Source of the DNA: Alcanivorax sp.
Lineage (GTDB): Bacteria > Pseudomonadota > Gammaproteobacteria > Pseudomonadales > Alcanivoracaceae
Direction of reading: 5' to 3'
DNA length: 64,000 nt
Assembly (NCBI GenBank): GCA_022449455.1
Contig: JAKUPL010000014.1
Span: 1-64,000 of the forward strand
Shown here: one piece after another, positions 54,744-64,000 of the stretch
How positions within the stretch are numbered: the stretch's first letter is position 1
Layout of the letters: each line of letters begins with the position of its first letter
The notes under the pieces: model-generated
The model's database searches: none
Seen by the model: only the letters and a program-made list of their open reading frames with translations
Told to the model about the DNA's origin: nothing
Made by a program: the position numbers and the translations under genes

Positions 54744-57700
54744 ATGGAAACATCGAAACTTAAAAAATTCGCCCAATTCGCTCGCCGCAGCCTCCTCGAA
54801 CAGGTTACAGCCAAGCTCAAACTAGTACTCGCCGATGAGAGTCCCGCCCGGAGAGAAAGGCCACAAGCGATTAAAAAGCTGGAAGAGTCGGTAACCGACC
54901 AAGGCAAAGAGCAGATTATCGAACGGGTGGCCTATATCTGGTTCAACCGCTTCTGCGCCCTGCGTTTTATGGACGTGAATCGTTACAACCGCATTGGCAT
55001 TGTTTCACCTGCTGAGGGGCAGTTCCAGCCCGAGATCCTGGCTGATGCCAAAATGGGCCATATCGATGAAGAAATGGTGTCGGAGCCAACCCGCCAAAAG
55101 ATCTTCGCCCTGCTGGATGGCAAAACACCCAGTCAGGATCCGCAAGGGGAGGCCTATAGCCTACTGGTCGTAGCCGCCTGTAACTATTGGTACATCGCGA
55201 TGCCCTTCCTGTTCGAGCGCATTGACGATTACACCGAGCTTTTGATGCCAGATGACCTGCTATCTGGAAACTCGATCCTGGCCTATACCCGCGAAGCCAT
55301 GACGCCGGACGCCTGTGAGGATGTCGAGGTGATCGGCTGGCTGTATCAGTTCTATATCTCCGAGAAGAAAGACCAGGTATTCGCTGACCTCAAGAAAAAC
55401 AAGAAGATAACTCCGGACAATATTCCCGCTGCCACCCAGCTGTTCACGCCGCACTGGATTGTGCGTTATTTGGTGGAAAATTCACTGGGACGCCTTTGGA
55501 TGCTCAACCGGCCAAATTCTAGCTTGGCGGAGAAAATGGATTACTACATCAAGCCGGAAGAGCCCGAGACGGATTTCCTACGAGTTGGCAGCCCCGAAGA
55601 AATTAAGATCTGCGATCCAGCCTGTGGCTCGGGGCATATGCTGACTTATGCATTCGATCTTCTTTATGCCATATACGAGGAGGAAGGTTGCGAACCTACC
55701 GATATTCCGGTCAAGATTCTGACTCATAACCTGTATGGCATTGAGATCGACGAGCGTGCTGGCGAGCTGGCCGCCTTTGCACTAACCATGAAAGCACGAG
55801 CCAAGCAGCGCCGGTTTTTTCGAGTTCCAGTCCAGCCGAATGTTTGTGTGCTGGAGAATATCTACCTCGACGAAGGCGAACTTTCCGAGTACATCGATTT
55901 TGTCGGGCGGGACCTATTTACCGACTCCCTAATAGCCACCTTGCGTCAGTTCACGGAAGCCAAAAATTTTGGGTCTCTAATCCAGCCTGACGCCAATGAG
56001 TGGGGCGAACTACTTAGGTCACTTGAATCCAAAGACCTCTCTGGCCAGCTGTTCCTGAGTGGCACGCATGACAAAGTATTACAATCAATCAAACAGGCTG
56101 AGTTCTTATCCTCCACCTATCATGTCGTCGTTGCGAATCCCCCATACGCTGGCAGGAAGGGATTGAATAAAAAGTTATCCACCTGGCTTTACGACCATTA
56201 CCGGGATTACAGCTCAGATTTGTACGCTGCATTTGTAAAAAAGATTATGGATGCCACAAAAAAGGGCGGAGTGATTGGGTTGATGACTCCTTTCACTTGG
56301 ATGTTTATTAGTTCTTACATAGAATTACGAAGACATTTAACTAATAAAGCGCGTATTACGAGCTTGGTGAGACCAGAGTACCATGCATTTTTTGAGTCGG
56401 CATATGTTCCTATTTGTGCCTTTTCAATACAAAAGTCTCCTGCCTCAGATATCCCAGGTGTATTTGTCGATCTTAACGAATTTGTAGGAGCGAGCATTCA
56501 GCCACATTACTTCAGGGAGGCCATCAAAGACCCGTCTGTGCCTTGGCGCTTTACGGGTTCTTCGTCTGATTTTCAAAAAGTACCCGGTACTCCAATTGCA
56601 TATTGGCTCTCCAGCGAATCCTTACGTATCTTTGAGAAAAATCCGAGCTTGTCTTTGTTCGCCGAACCTAGGCAGGGACTTATTACGGGAGACAATGAGA
56701 GATTTCTAAGACAGTGGCCTGAAGTGTCAAACGAACGGGTGTTTCTGAATGCCAGATCAAGGAGTGAGGCCTCATCATCAGGTTGCCGCTGGTTCCCCCA
56801 CCATAAAGGCGGTGCGTTCAGAAAATGGTACGGCAATCACGAACATTTGGTGGATTGGGAAGATGATGGTTCAAGAATACGGAATTTTTTCGATGAAAAA
56901 GGAAAGTTAAGGTCGCGACCGCAGAATATAGAGTATTTTTTCCTCCCGGCCGTTACATGGACATCACTTACCGTCGGCTCGTTTAATGCCAGAATTTGTG
57001 CTGGAGGTTTCATTTACGATGCCAAAGGCCCTATGGCGAAGCCTAAGCGAGAAGGTGACCTACGTCTATTGACTGGACTGTTGAACTCTTCTTGCTCAAA
57101 TCTCTTTTTAAAGCTTCTGGCCCCGACCATGGATTATAATCAAGGCCCGGTTGGTCGTATTCCTTGGCCTGAAGTTACCTCCAATATTGAGGCGGCAATT
57201 GATTCTGCTGTCTCATCGCTTGTCAATCTAGCCAAATCCGACTGGGACGCCTACGAGACCTCTTGGGATTTCACCACGCTCCCGCTGCTCTCGCCTGACC
57301 AGCGGAGCGAAATGCTGGAAGCCAGCTATGCCACCCTCCGTACCCACTGGCGAGAGGTGACCCTGGAGATGCAGCGGTTGGAAGAAGAGAACAACCGTAT
57401 CTTTATCGAGGCCTACGGTCTGCAGGATGAGCTGACACCAGATGTACCGCTGGAGGAAGTCACTCTAACCTGTAACCCCCACTACCGTTACGGGAACAAC
57501 AAAAGTGAGAAGGAGATGGAGGCCCTTCTTCTGGCCGATACCATGCGCGAACTGGTCTCCTACGCCGTTGGATGTATGTTCGGTCGCTACGCTCTGGACA
57601 AGCCGGGCCTGATTCTCGCCAATCAGGGTGAGACTATCGCGGACTACCTGAAGCAGATCCCAGAGCCGAGCTTCCCGGCGGATGATGACAATGTCATCCC

Positions 57701-58259
57701 TATGCTCGATGGCGACTGGTTCACCGATGACATCACCGAGCGTTTTCGTGAATTCCTACGCATCGCCTTTGGCGAAGAACACTACGAAGAAAACCTCCGC
57801 TTTGTCGAGGAGGCGCTGGGTAAAGACATTCGCAAGTACTTCCTGAAGGACTTCTACAACGACCACGTGCGCCGTTACAAGAAGCGCCCCATCTATTGGC
57901 TGTTCTCTTCACCCAAGGGCTCATTCAACGCGCTGATCTACATGCACCGCTACCAGCCTCACACCGTGGGCACGGTGTTGGAGTACCTGCGGGATTTCAA
58001 AGACGAGAAGCTGAAAGCCCGGAAAAACCATCTGGAGGCCGTCAGTATCAGCGCCGGGGCCTCCCAGGGTGATAAGACCAAGGCCCTGAAAGAGATCGAG
58101 AAGATCAACAAGATCCTAGCCGAGTTGGATGACTACGAGCGGGATGTACTTTATCCCCTGGCTACCGAGCAGGTGGAAATAGATCTCGATGACGGGGTGA
58201 AGGCCAATTATCCGAAATTCGGCGAAGCTTTAAAGAAGATTACCGGGTTAAGCCAATGA
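54744..58259 (+). CDS. pglX: BREX adenine methyltransferase PglX
   Basis: A 1171-residue N6-adenine DNA methyltransferase that marks host sites in type I BREX. SAM motif I is CDPACGSGHML (Asp291), the catalytic NPPY is residues 465-468 (VVVANPPYAGRKG). GIEIDERAGELAAFAL is motif II-like. The region about 56100-57230 (residues 450-830), including the target-recognition part, is AT-richer than both ends. The start at 54744 (METSKLKKFAQFARR) has AAGGAG upstream; 54660 lies within the preceding gene. The stop overlaps pglZ as ATGA. Confidence 0.95.
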   Translation: METSKLKKFAQFARRSLLEQVTAKLKLVLADESPARRERPQAIKKLEESVTDQGKEQIIERVAYIWFNRFCALRFMDVNRYNRIGIVSPAEGQFQPEILADAKMGHIDEEMVSEPTRQKIFALLDGKTPSQDPQGEAYSLLVVAACNYWYIAMPFLFERIDDYTELLMPDDLLSGNSILAYTREAMTPDACEDVEVIGWLYQFYISEKKDQVFADLKKNKKITPDNIPAATQLFTPHWIVRYLVENSLGRLWMLNRPNSSLAEKMDYYIKPEEPETDFLRVGSPEEIKICDPACGSGHMLTYAFDLLYAIYEEEGCEPTDIPVKILTHNLYGIEIDERAGELAAFALTMKARAKQRRFFRVPVQPNVCVLENIYLDEGELSEYIDFVGRDLFTDSLIATLRQFTEAKNFGSLIQPDANEWGELLRSLESKDLSGQLFLSGTHDKVLQSIKQAEFLSSTYHVVVANPPYAGRKGLNKKLSTWLYDHYRDYSSDLYAAFVKKIMDATKKGGVIGLMTPFTWMFISSYIELRRHLTNKARITSLVRPEYHAFFESAYVPICAFSIQKSPASDIPGVFVDLNEFVGASIQPHYFREAIKDPSVPWRFTGSSSDFQKVPGTPIAYWLSSESLRIFEKNPSLSLFAEPRQGLITGDNERFLRQWPEVSNERVFLNARSRSEASSSGCRWFPHHKGGAFRKWYGNHEHLVDWEDDGSRIRNFFDEKGKLRSRPQNIEYFFLPAVTWTSLTVGSFNARICAGGFIYDAKGPMAKPKREGDLRLLTGLLNSSCSNLFLKLLAPTMDYNQGPVGRIPWPEVTSNIEAAIDSAVSSLVNLAKSDWDAYETSWDFTTLPLLSPDQRSEMLEASYATLRTHWREVTLEMQRLEEENNRIFIEAYGLQDELTPDVPLEEVTLTCNPHYRYGNNKSEKEMEALLLADTMRELVSYAVGCMFGRYALDKPGLILANQGETIADYLKQIPEPSFPADDDNVIPMLDGDWFTDDITERFREFLRIAFGEEHYEENLRFVEEALGKDIRKYFLKDFYNDHVRRYKKRPIYWLFSSPKGSFNALIYMHRYQPHTVGTVLEYLRDFKDEKLKARKNHLEAVSISAGASQGDKTKALKEIEKINKILAELDDYERDVLYPLATEQVEIDLDDGVKANYPKFGEALKKITGLSQ

Positions 58260-60754
58260 GTGACCGTATTAGCCAGGCTTTGAGCCGACTGTTCGATAAG
58301 CACCGAATCGTGTTTTGGTACGACGCCAAGCAAGAGCTACGCGGTGACTTTGAAGCTGTTTCCATTCCGAACGTCGAAAAGCTGGAAATCGCCAACAACG
58401 AGTACGGCCTGAAATATCGCATCCTGCGGGAGTCACCGGAACAGAAATTCTTGCTGTACAAGGAGGGGCCACAACCGGAGGATCTGCACAACTGGCTGCT
58501 GGACGTACAGCTGGCCCACGGCGAGTTCCGGACCGACCAGGTGGCCATCTGGCTATCCGAACTCGAGTTGGGTCTGGAGTTTGCCGAGGTGGCCCAGGCT
58601 CACGCGGAGTTTTTCCAGGCGATCAAGCGCAAGGAGGCGTTGAAGAAATTACTGAAGCCGGACGATACCGCCGGGCAGCTGCGCCTGAAGATGCTGGCCG
58701 TGTGTGCCGGTAGTGAGCCCCGTATGGACTCGGTGGTGGAAACCCTGCTGCAGCAACTGGCGGAAGACCGTGATGATGGTATTCGGCTGATTGAGCGTTG
58801 TGGTCTGGACAGCTTCCTGTGGGAACAACTGACCCGTTTCTACGGCTACGAGGCCAGTGAACCTAGCCTGCGCGACTTTGTGATCGAGCTGTTCAAATCC
58901 TGCTACGCCATGGGTACCGATGGCGAGGTCAAACTGACCGGCGATGCCCTGGTGTTCCTCAAGCGCTGGAAAGACAGCCGGCAGTTCGAGCAGGGGTTTG
59001 AAACCCTGTCTGCCGAATGTGCCGAGGTGCTGGGTATTGAGCAGGATCTCGGTAAACGGGACTTCCGGGACCTGGTTGAGCTGGATTACTTCCGGCTAAT
59101 CGACCAGAAGATTATCAGTGACCTGGTGCGGGCGGTGGTAGACCGCACGGTCACTAGCGGCGATGTGGCACTGTGGGTGCGGCAGCGGCGCCAGGGCCAC
59201 TGGTACGGAGAGTTCCGCCACCTGTACGAGGCTATTGAGTTTGCGGCCCGTTTTGTCCAGATGCTGGGTGAGGCTCGTCTCACCATGGACAGCGTCTCCG
59301 ACGGTGTTCAGAGATACAGCCGCTCCTGGTATCAGTTGGATCAGCTCTACCGCAAGTTTACCTACCATGTGCGTATGTCCGGCCAGGCATCGTTAATGGG
59401 CGAGCTCAGTGAGCAGGTGGAGAACCTGTATTCCAACAACTATCTGCTCAAGCTGGGCGACGGCTTCCAGGTCCACGTGGACGCCGCGCCGCGCTGGGAG
59501 GCCTATCCGGTCGTTCAGCAAAAGGCCTTTTTCGAGCACTGGGTTCGCCCGTACCTGCGCAAGGATAAACGGATCTGCGTGATCATTTCCGACGCCATGC
59601 GCTACGAGATTGGTGACGAGCTGCTGGGCCTTATCCGGCAGGAAGATCGCTACAGCGCGGAGCTTGAGCCGGCACTCTCGACCCTCCCCAGCTATACCCA
59701 GCTCGGTATGGCGGCGCTGCTGCCCAACAAGTCCTTGGCGATCGCCGACAATGATACCGGCACGGTACTGTTGGATGGCCAAAGCTCACAGGGTACGGTC
59801 AATCGTACCAAAATCCTGCAGGCGGCCCTGGATGGGCGGGGCCAGGCCGTCAAGGCGGAGGATTTTATGCAGCTCAACCGGGAAGACAGCCGTGAGCTGC
59901 TCAAGGGTAATGATGTGCTGTACATCTACCACAACCGCATCGATCACACTGGCGACAAGATGCACTCAGAGGGGCAGGCCTTTGAAGCCGCAGAACAAAC
60001 CCTGGATGACCTGATTCGTCTGATCAAGAAGCTCACGGCGGCCAACGCCAATAACCTGCTGATCACCGCTGACCATGGCTTTATTTACCAGAACCGTGAG
60101 CTGGATGAGAGTGACTTCCTGGGCGACGCCGTTTCTGGCGATGATATTCGCTACCGGGACCGTCGGTTCGTGCTGGGTAAGGGGTTGTCCGCCTCTCCGG
60201 CGTTCCATCACTTCTCGTCTGAGCAGCTTGGGCTGGATGGCGATATGGAAGTGCAGATTCCCAAGTCCATCAACCGACTGCGCCTTAAAGGCTCTGGTAG
60301 CCGCTTTGTGCATGGCGGCGCATCCCTTCAGGAAGTTGTGATTCCGGTCCTGAAGGTCAACAAGAAGCGCCAGAGTGATGTCAGTGCCGTTGAAGTGGAC
60401 ATCCTGCGTGGGGCCAGCTCGGTGATCACTTCCGGCCAACTGGCCGTCACCTTGTATCAGTCCGGACCGGTTACCGAGAAAGTACAGCCTCGCCACCTGC
60501 GGGCCGGAATTTACACCCAGTCAGGGGAGTTGATTTCGGACAGTCACGAACTGTCGTTTGACCTGACCTCGGAGAACCCCCGCGAGCGGGAGCTTCAGGT
60601 ACGCTTTGTGCTGAGCCGCAAGGCGGACGAGGCAAACGGCCAGGAAGTCTTCTTAAAGCTGGAAGAACAGCACGCCGGCACCTCTCACTACAAGGAATAC
60701 AAGTCGCTCAGGTATTTGATGCGGCGGTCCTTTACCAGCGATTTTGATTTCTGA
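58256..60754 (+). CDS. pglZ: BREX phosphatase-like protein PglZ
   Basis: 832 residues, type I PglZ. The N-terminus (MSDRISQALSRLFDKHRIVFWYDAKQEL) is typical; the alkaline-phosphatase-like PglZ domain has RICVIISDAMRYEIGDELLGLI near residue 440 and ITADHGFIYQNREL near residue 602, with YHNRIDHTGDK between. Required for both methylation and restriction in BREX. Overlaps pglX by 4 bases. Confidence 0.95.
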   Translation: MSDRISQALSRLFDKHRIVFWYDAKQELRGDFEAVSIPNVEKLEIANNEYGLKYRILRESPEQKFLLYKEGPQPEDLHNWLLDVQLAHGEFRTDQVAIWLSELELGLEFAEVAQAHAEFFQAIKRKEALKKLLKPDDTAGQLRLKMLAVCAGSEPRMDSVVETLLQQLAEDRDDGIRLIERCGLDSFLWEQLTRFYGYEASEPSLRDFVIELFKSCYAMGTDGEVKLTGDALVFLKRWKDSRQFEQGFETLSAECAEVLGIEQDLGKRDFRDLVELDYFRLIDQKIISDLVRAVVDRTVTSGDVALWVRQRRQGHWYGEFRHLYEAIEFAARFVQMLGEARLTMDSVSDGVQRYSRSWYQLDQLYRKFTYHVRMSGQASLMGELSEQVENLYSNNYLLKLGDGFQVHVDAAPRWEAYPVVQQKAFFEHWVRPYLRKDKRICVIISDAMRYEIGDELLGLIRQEDRYSAELEPALSTLPSYTQLGMAALLPNKSLAIADNDTGTVLLDGQSSQGTVNRTKILQAALDGRGQAVKAEDFMQLNREDSRELLKGNDVLYIYHNRIDHTGDKMHSEGQAFEAAEQTLDDLIRLIKKLTAANANNLLITADHGFIYQNRELDESDFLGDAVSGDDIRYRDRRFVLGKGLSASPAFHHFSSEQLGLDGDMEVQIPKSINRLRLKGSGSRFVHGGASLQEVVIPVLKVNKKRQSDVSAVEVDILRGASSVITSGQLAVTLYQSGPVTEKVQPRHLRAGIYTQSGELISDSHELSFDLTSENPRERELQVRFVLSRKADEANGQEVFLKLEEQHAGTSHYKEYKSLRYLMRRSFTSDFDF

Positions 60755-60766
60755 GGGTTATAGCCA

Positions 60767-62836
60767 ATGAGTACGCTTGACCAAAAGATCAACGAACACT
60801 TCCCCGGGTTGGTGGTGCGCAAAGACCTGGTGAAAACGGTCAAGGGCAACGCCATTGTCCCCTCATATGTGCTGGAGTATCTGCTCGGCCAGTACTGCGC
60901 CACCAACGACGAGGCCACGATTCAGACTGGTATCGAGACGGTCAAGGAGATTCTGGCCAAGCACTATGTCCACCGGAACGAGGCCGGGTTGGTGCGCTCG
61001 AATATCAAGGAAAAAGGGCGCTACAAGGTCATCGACAAGATCAGTGTGGCCCTGAATGAGAAGACGGACGCCTATGAAGCGCAGTTTTCCAACCTGGGGA
61101 TCAAGAAGGTATTGGTGGACTCGGGAACCGTGAAGGCCCACCCCAAACTGTTGGTGAGCGGTGTCTGGTGCATCGCGGACATCGAATACGTATTTTCTGA
61201 AGACCAGAACGTCAGCCCCTGGATCCTGTCCACCCTCAAGCCGATTCAGCTATCGCACTTCGACTACGACGCCTACGTTGCCGCGCGGCAGCAGTTCAGC
61301 ACCGATGAGTGGATTGACCTGCTGATACAGAGTATCGGCTTTAACCCGGAGATGTTCGGACGGCGCAGCAAGCTGACGCAACTGGTCCGATTGATTCCGT
61401 TCTGCGAGCGGAACTACAACCTTATTGAACTTGGCCCCAAGGGGACGGGTAAATCCCACGTTTACTCTGAGTTCTCACCCCATGGGATCCTGGTATCCGG
61501 CGGTGAAGTCACCGTACCCAAGCTGTTTGTGAATAACTCCAGCGGCAAGATCGGCCTGGTGGGCTACTGGGATTGCGTGGCCTTCGACGAGTTCGCCGGC
61601 AAGCAGAAACGCGTCGATAAAGCACTGGTCGACATCATGAAGAACTACATGGCCAACAAGTCCTTCTCCAGGGGCGTGGAAACCCTGGGCGCCGAGGCGT
61701 CCATGGTGTTCGTGGGGAACACCCGGCATACCGTGCCTTACATGCTGAAGCATTCGGACCTGTTCGATGAGCTGCCGGACAAGTTCTACGATTCTGCCTT
61801 TCTGGACCGAATCCACTTCTACATCCCCGGGTGGGAGGTCGATATCATCCGGGGCGAGATGTTCTCCGACGGCTATGGCTTCGTGGTGGACTACCTTGCA
61901 GAAATCCTGCGCTCGATGCGGAACTACGATTATTCCGATCAGTACCGGGAGCACTTTACCCTTTCTTCGGATATCTCGACCCGTGACCGGGACGGTATCA
62001 ACAAGACCTTTTCCGGCTTGATGAAGATCCTGTTTCCCCAGGGCGGAGCAACCAGGGATGAGGTTGAAGAAGTGCTGCGTTTTGCCATCGAGGGGCGCAA
62101 GCGGGTCAAGGACCAGTTACAGCGGATTGATACCACCTACGGCGAAGTACGCTTTTCCTATCAGGACCAACAAGGCCAGGAAATACTGGTCACGACACTT
62201 GAGGAAGAAGAGTACCCGGGTTACTACCATCAGACAGTGTCTACTCCTGATGACGGGGGGTTAGAGCCCGAGCCAGCAGCAGACAAAGGTGGCGAGCCCA
62301 AAGAGCCCCGCGCCTCCGAACCCGTACTGGAGGAAAAGCACCTGACTTTCCAGGAGAACCAAAAGGGTATCTCATTCGACGGCTTGTTTGGCGCCTACCT
62401 GAAAGGCGCCAGCAGGATCACCGTCACAGACCCCTACATCCGGCTTTTCTACCAGATCCGCAATTTCATGGAGTTTCTCGAGGCCATCGTAAAGAACAAG
62501 GCCGAAGAGGATGAAGTGGCGGTTCACCTCGTCACCGTCCGGGACGAGTTCAAGGGTGACCTGCAAGACGAGAGTTTTGAAAAGATCCAGGAATCCGCTC
62601 GCACTGTGGGCATCGACTTCACCTGGGAGTTTGATGAAAGCGGCACCATTCACGCCCGCCATATCGTCACGGACCACGGCTGGAAGATATCACTGGATCG
62701 AGGGCTGGATATCTTCCAGCACTACGAGATGAATGAAGCCTTCGCGTTTGCCAACCGGTTGCAGCAGTTTCGGTCTAGCAAGGCCTTTGAGGTGACGTTT
62801 ATTAAACAAAAGCCGAATGGAACTGAGGGGGAGTAA
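60767..62836 (+). CDS. brxL: BREX Lon-like protein BrxL
   Basis: 689 residues. MSTLDQKINEHFPGLVVRKDLVKTVKGNAIVPSYVLEYLLGQY is the BrxL N-terminus; Walker A is GPKGTGKS (223-230), Walker B region WDCVAFDEFAG, and the Lon-like region reads GVETLGAEASMVFVGNTRHTVP. The C-terminal Lon-protease-like domain follows an acidic linker (about 490-525). BrxL is an AAA+ ring on DNA that ends the type I operon. Twelve bases follow pglZ. Confidence 0.95.
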   Translation: MSTLDQKINEHFPGLVVRKDLVKTVKGNAIVPSYVLEYLLGQYCATNDEATIQTGIETVKEILAKHYVHRNEAGLVRSNIKEKGRYKVIDKISVALNEKTDAYEAQFSNLGIKKVLVDSGTVKAHPKLLVSGVWCIADIEYVFSEDQNVSPWILSTLKPIQLSHFDYDAYVAARQQFSTDEWIDLLIQSIGFNPEMFGRRSKLTQLVRLIPFCERNYNLIELGPKGTGKSHVYSEFSPHGILVSGGEVTVPKLFVNNSSGKIGLVGYWDCVAFDEFAGKQKRVDKALVDIMKNYMANKSFSRGVETLGAEASMVFVGNTRHTVPYMLKHSDLFDELPDKFYDSAFLDRIHFYIPGWEVDIIRGEMFSDGYGFVVDYLAEILRSMRNYDYSDQYREHFTLSSDISTRDRDGINKTFSGLMKILFPQGGATRDEVEEVLRFAIEGRKRVKDQLQRIDTTYGEVRFSYQDQQGQEILVTTLEEEEYPGYYHQTVSTPDDGGLEPEPAADKGGEPKEPRASEPVLEEKHLTFQENQKGISFDGLFGAYLKGASRITVTDPYIRLFYQIRNFMEFLEAIVKNKAEEDEVAVHLVTVRDEFKGDLQDESFEKIQESARTVGIDFTWEFDESGTIHARHIVTDHGWKISLDRGLDIFQHYEMNEAFAFANRLQQFRSSKAFEVTFIKQKPNGTEGE

Positions 62837-62837
62837 C

Positions 62838-64000
62838 ATGAGCAGCGTAACGGCATCACTGACCAAATGGTTTTCAGGGCGCCCCCAGTGGCTCCAGATT
62901 GCGGCTACTCGGCTACTCCAGCAGTCTGAGCTTACTGACAAAGACGTCTCTGACCTCGCAACTCTGTGCCAGCAGGAGGCTAACGGGACATTGCCCAAAA
63001 CGACCTGTTCCTTTCCCGCTACCGCGTTCTCCCAGGGCACAGCAGGCACCTTGCGTTTGTGTTCAATCAGTGATGTCGAAGGAGTAAACGCCCTTGCCCC
63101 GAAAAAACCACTTGAGTTTGGTAAGGGCAATATCACGATTGTTTATGGCAACAACGGGTCAGGCAAATCCGGTTACGTCAGGCTTCTCAAGCATGTATGC
63201 GGTGCCCGCGAGACGGGTACCCTTCACCGCAATGTCTATAAGCCCGGAGCTGCCGCACAGAAAGCCTGCATTTCGTTTGAGCAGGACGGCGTACTGAAGA
63301 CTCATACCTGGTCAGGACAAGGTGTCTGCGATGACCTCAAGAGCGTTGATATTTTCGACACCTCGTTTGGCAAGTTCTTTGTCAGCAGCGAAGACGAGGT
63401 GAGCTATGAGCCGCCGGTATTATCGTTTTTCAGCTCGCTCATCCTCGCATGCGAAAAGGTCGCATCGGCCTTGGACACTGAGGCCAACCGGCACCAGTCC
63501 AAAAAGCCGAATATCCCCGCTGACAAGAAGGTAACTCCTGAAGGCATCTGGTACGAGGCCATCAGCGCCAAGACCACCATCCAAGACATCGACAAACATT
63601 GCGCATTTGGTGGCGCTGACGAGACCGAGATGCAAACGCTGCAACAGCGCCTTGCTGAACAGGCACCAGCGGAAAAAGCGAAGCAGCTAAGAAAACAGAA
63701 ACAGCATATCGACACTCTGGTTCAGGATGCCCAAAAGTATCTGGAGCAACTATCGGACGAGAATTACCGACGGATCATTGCTGCCAAGAAGAAGTCGATC
63801 CTCAAGAAAACAGCAGCAGATACGGCGGCGGAAAAGGTATTCTCCGGCAGCGAGTTGGAAGGCATTGGCTCTAATGTCTGGAAAGAGCTATGGGAAGCGG
63901 CCCGGAACTACTCCGTATCGGCTGCCTACAAAGAAGCTGAGTACCCTAATGTATCTGATGGTTCCCGTTGCGTCCTGTGCCATCAGACTTTGACCCAGGA
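62838..64000 (+). CDS. SMC-like AAA ATPase with CxxC hook (partial)
   Basis: At least 387 residues, open at the window end. It begins 1 base after brxL (MSSVTASLTKWFSGRPQWLQ). Walker A is GNNGSGKS (104-111) after NITIVY; a long Lys/Gln/Ala helix region (about 290-330, probable coiled coil) leads to C378-V-L-C381, a zinc-hook-like motif as in RloC and Rad50. RloC-type proteins carry an anticodon-nuclease domain after the hook; that part is outside the window, so the effector is unknown. It may be an added module of this BREX island. Confidence 0.8.
   Translation, partial: MSSVTASLTKWFSGRPQWLQIAATRLLQQSELTDKDVSDLATLCQQEANGTLPKTTCSFPATAFSQGTAGTLRLCSISDVEGVNALAPKKPLEFGKGNITIVYGNNGSGKSGYVRLLKHVCGARETGTLHRNVYKPGAAAQKACISFEQDGVLKTHTWSGQGVCDDLKSVDIFDTSFGKFFVSSEDEVSYEPPVLSFFSSLILACEKVASALDTEANRHQSKKPNIPADKKVTPEGIWYEAISAKTTIQDIDKHCAFGGADETEMQTLQQRLAEQAPAEKAKQLRKQKQHIDTLVQDAQKYLEQLSDENYRRIIAAKKKSILKKTAADTAAEKVFSGSELEGIGSNVWKELWEAARNYSVSAAYKEAEYPNVSDGSRCVLCHQTLTQ

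Larger units (their letters stand above)
41042..64000. mobile_element. Genomic island carrying BREX, open at right end
   Basis: At least 22.9 kb with lower GC than the flank, starting at the end of yicC and running off the window. It contains an integrase, two AlpA-like regulators around a DUF927 gene, a repeat-rich non-coding region with a MobI-like gene (mobilization functions), and a type I BREX defence operon with accessory genes. No conjugation machinery is seen, so it would depend on a helper element for transfer. Confidence 0.85.

Noticed and set aside
56488-56500. GTAGGAGCGA in pglX as a REP element
   Set aside because: Only the first nine bases match and no palindromic partner follows; it is ordinary coding sequence.
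47715-62836. Type II BREX (Pgl) or DISARM instead of type I BREX
   Set aside because: The set brxA, brxB, brxC, pglX, pglZ, brxL with a Lon-like last gene is the type I layout; no pglW kinase, brxD/brxHI helicase or DISARM genes are seen.

Overview
The window is high-GC gammaproteobacterial chromosome. Positions 1-41041 are core genome and positions 41042-64000 are a lower-GC genomic island that runs off the right edge. Several things point to a marine Pseudomonadales/Oceanospirillales organism, perhaps Alcanivorax-like: metX-metW with rdgB and hemW, the order coaBC-dut-algC-like-argB-slmA-pyrE-rph-yicC, rpmB-rpmG-radC, a Pseudomonas-type tad locus and REP-like elements. The genus is an inference. 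No 16S, tRNA or CRISPR was seen.

Core region. 1-2508: DUF423 protein, thiS, thiG, trmB. 2505-5836: outer-membrane beta-barrel protein, MFS carrier, small membrane protein, DJ-1/PfpI protein. 6007-9600: metX, metW, rdgB, hemW. 9760-14080: RND adaptor and pump ending in a clear terminator. 14114-18803: secreted small protein, mutM, HyuA-type ATPase, acyl desaturase. 19016-20864: sodium:solute symporter with a 43-residue membrane partner missed by length-limited ORF calling. 21000-21180: a decayed copy of the desaturase 3' end. 21224-30850: an 11-gene minus-strand tad/Flp pilus operon (flp-tadE-rcpC-rcpA-tadZ-tadA-tadB-tadC-tadD-DUF3613-tadG) with a near-perfect CRP-type site upstream and no prepilin peptidase gene. 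31317-41041: rpmG, rpmB, radC, coaBC, dut, a degenerate membrane-anchored AlgC-like protein, argB, slmA, a DUF4124 protein, pyrE, rph, yicC.

Island. It begins exactly at the 3' end of yicC, a known attachment site of mobilizable genomic islands. A tyrosine integrase lies next to the junction, followed by two AlpA-type regulators flanking a DUF927 P-loop protein, then a roughly 700-bp repeat-rich non-coding stretch (candidate oriT) in front of a MobI-like gene. The rest is a type I BREX phage-defence operon: HTH regulator, brxA, brxB, brxC, pglX, pglZ, brxL. Three extra genes sit between brxC and pglX: an AlbA_2/HATPase-type protein, and an ATPase translationally coupled to a small protein with a PD-(D/E)XK-like D-x12-E-L-K motif. 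After brxL an SMC-like ATPase with a CxxC zinc-hook-like motif (RloC-like architecture) continues past the window end.

The most unusual items are the ATPase plus putative nuclease pair inside the BREX operon, the AlgC-like protein that has lost its catalytic loops and fourth domain but kept an intact reading frame, and the mirror-image ribosome-binding-site/start-codon hairpin upstream of the second AlpA gene.
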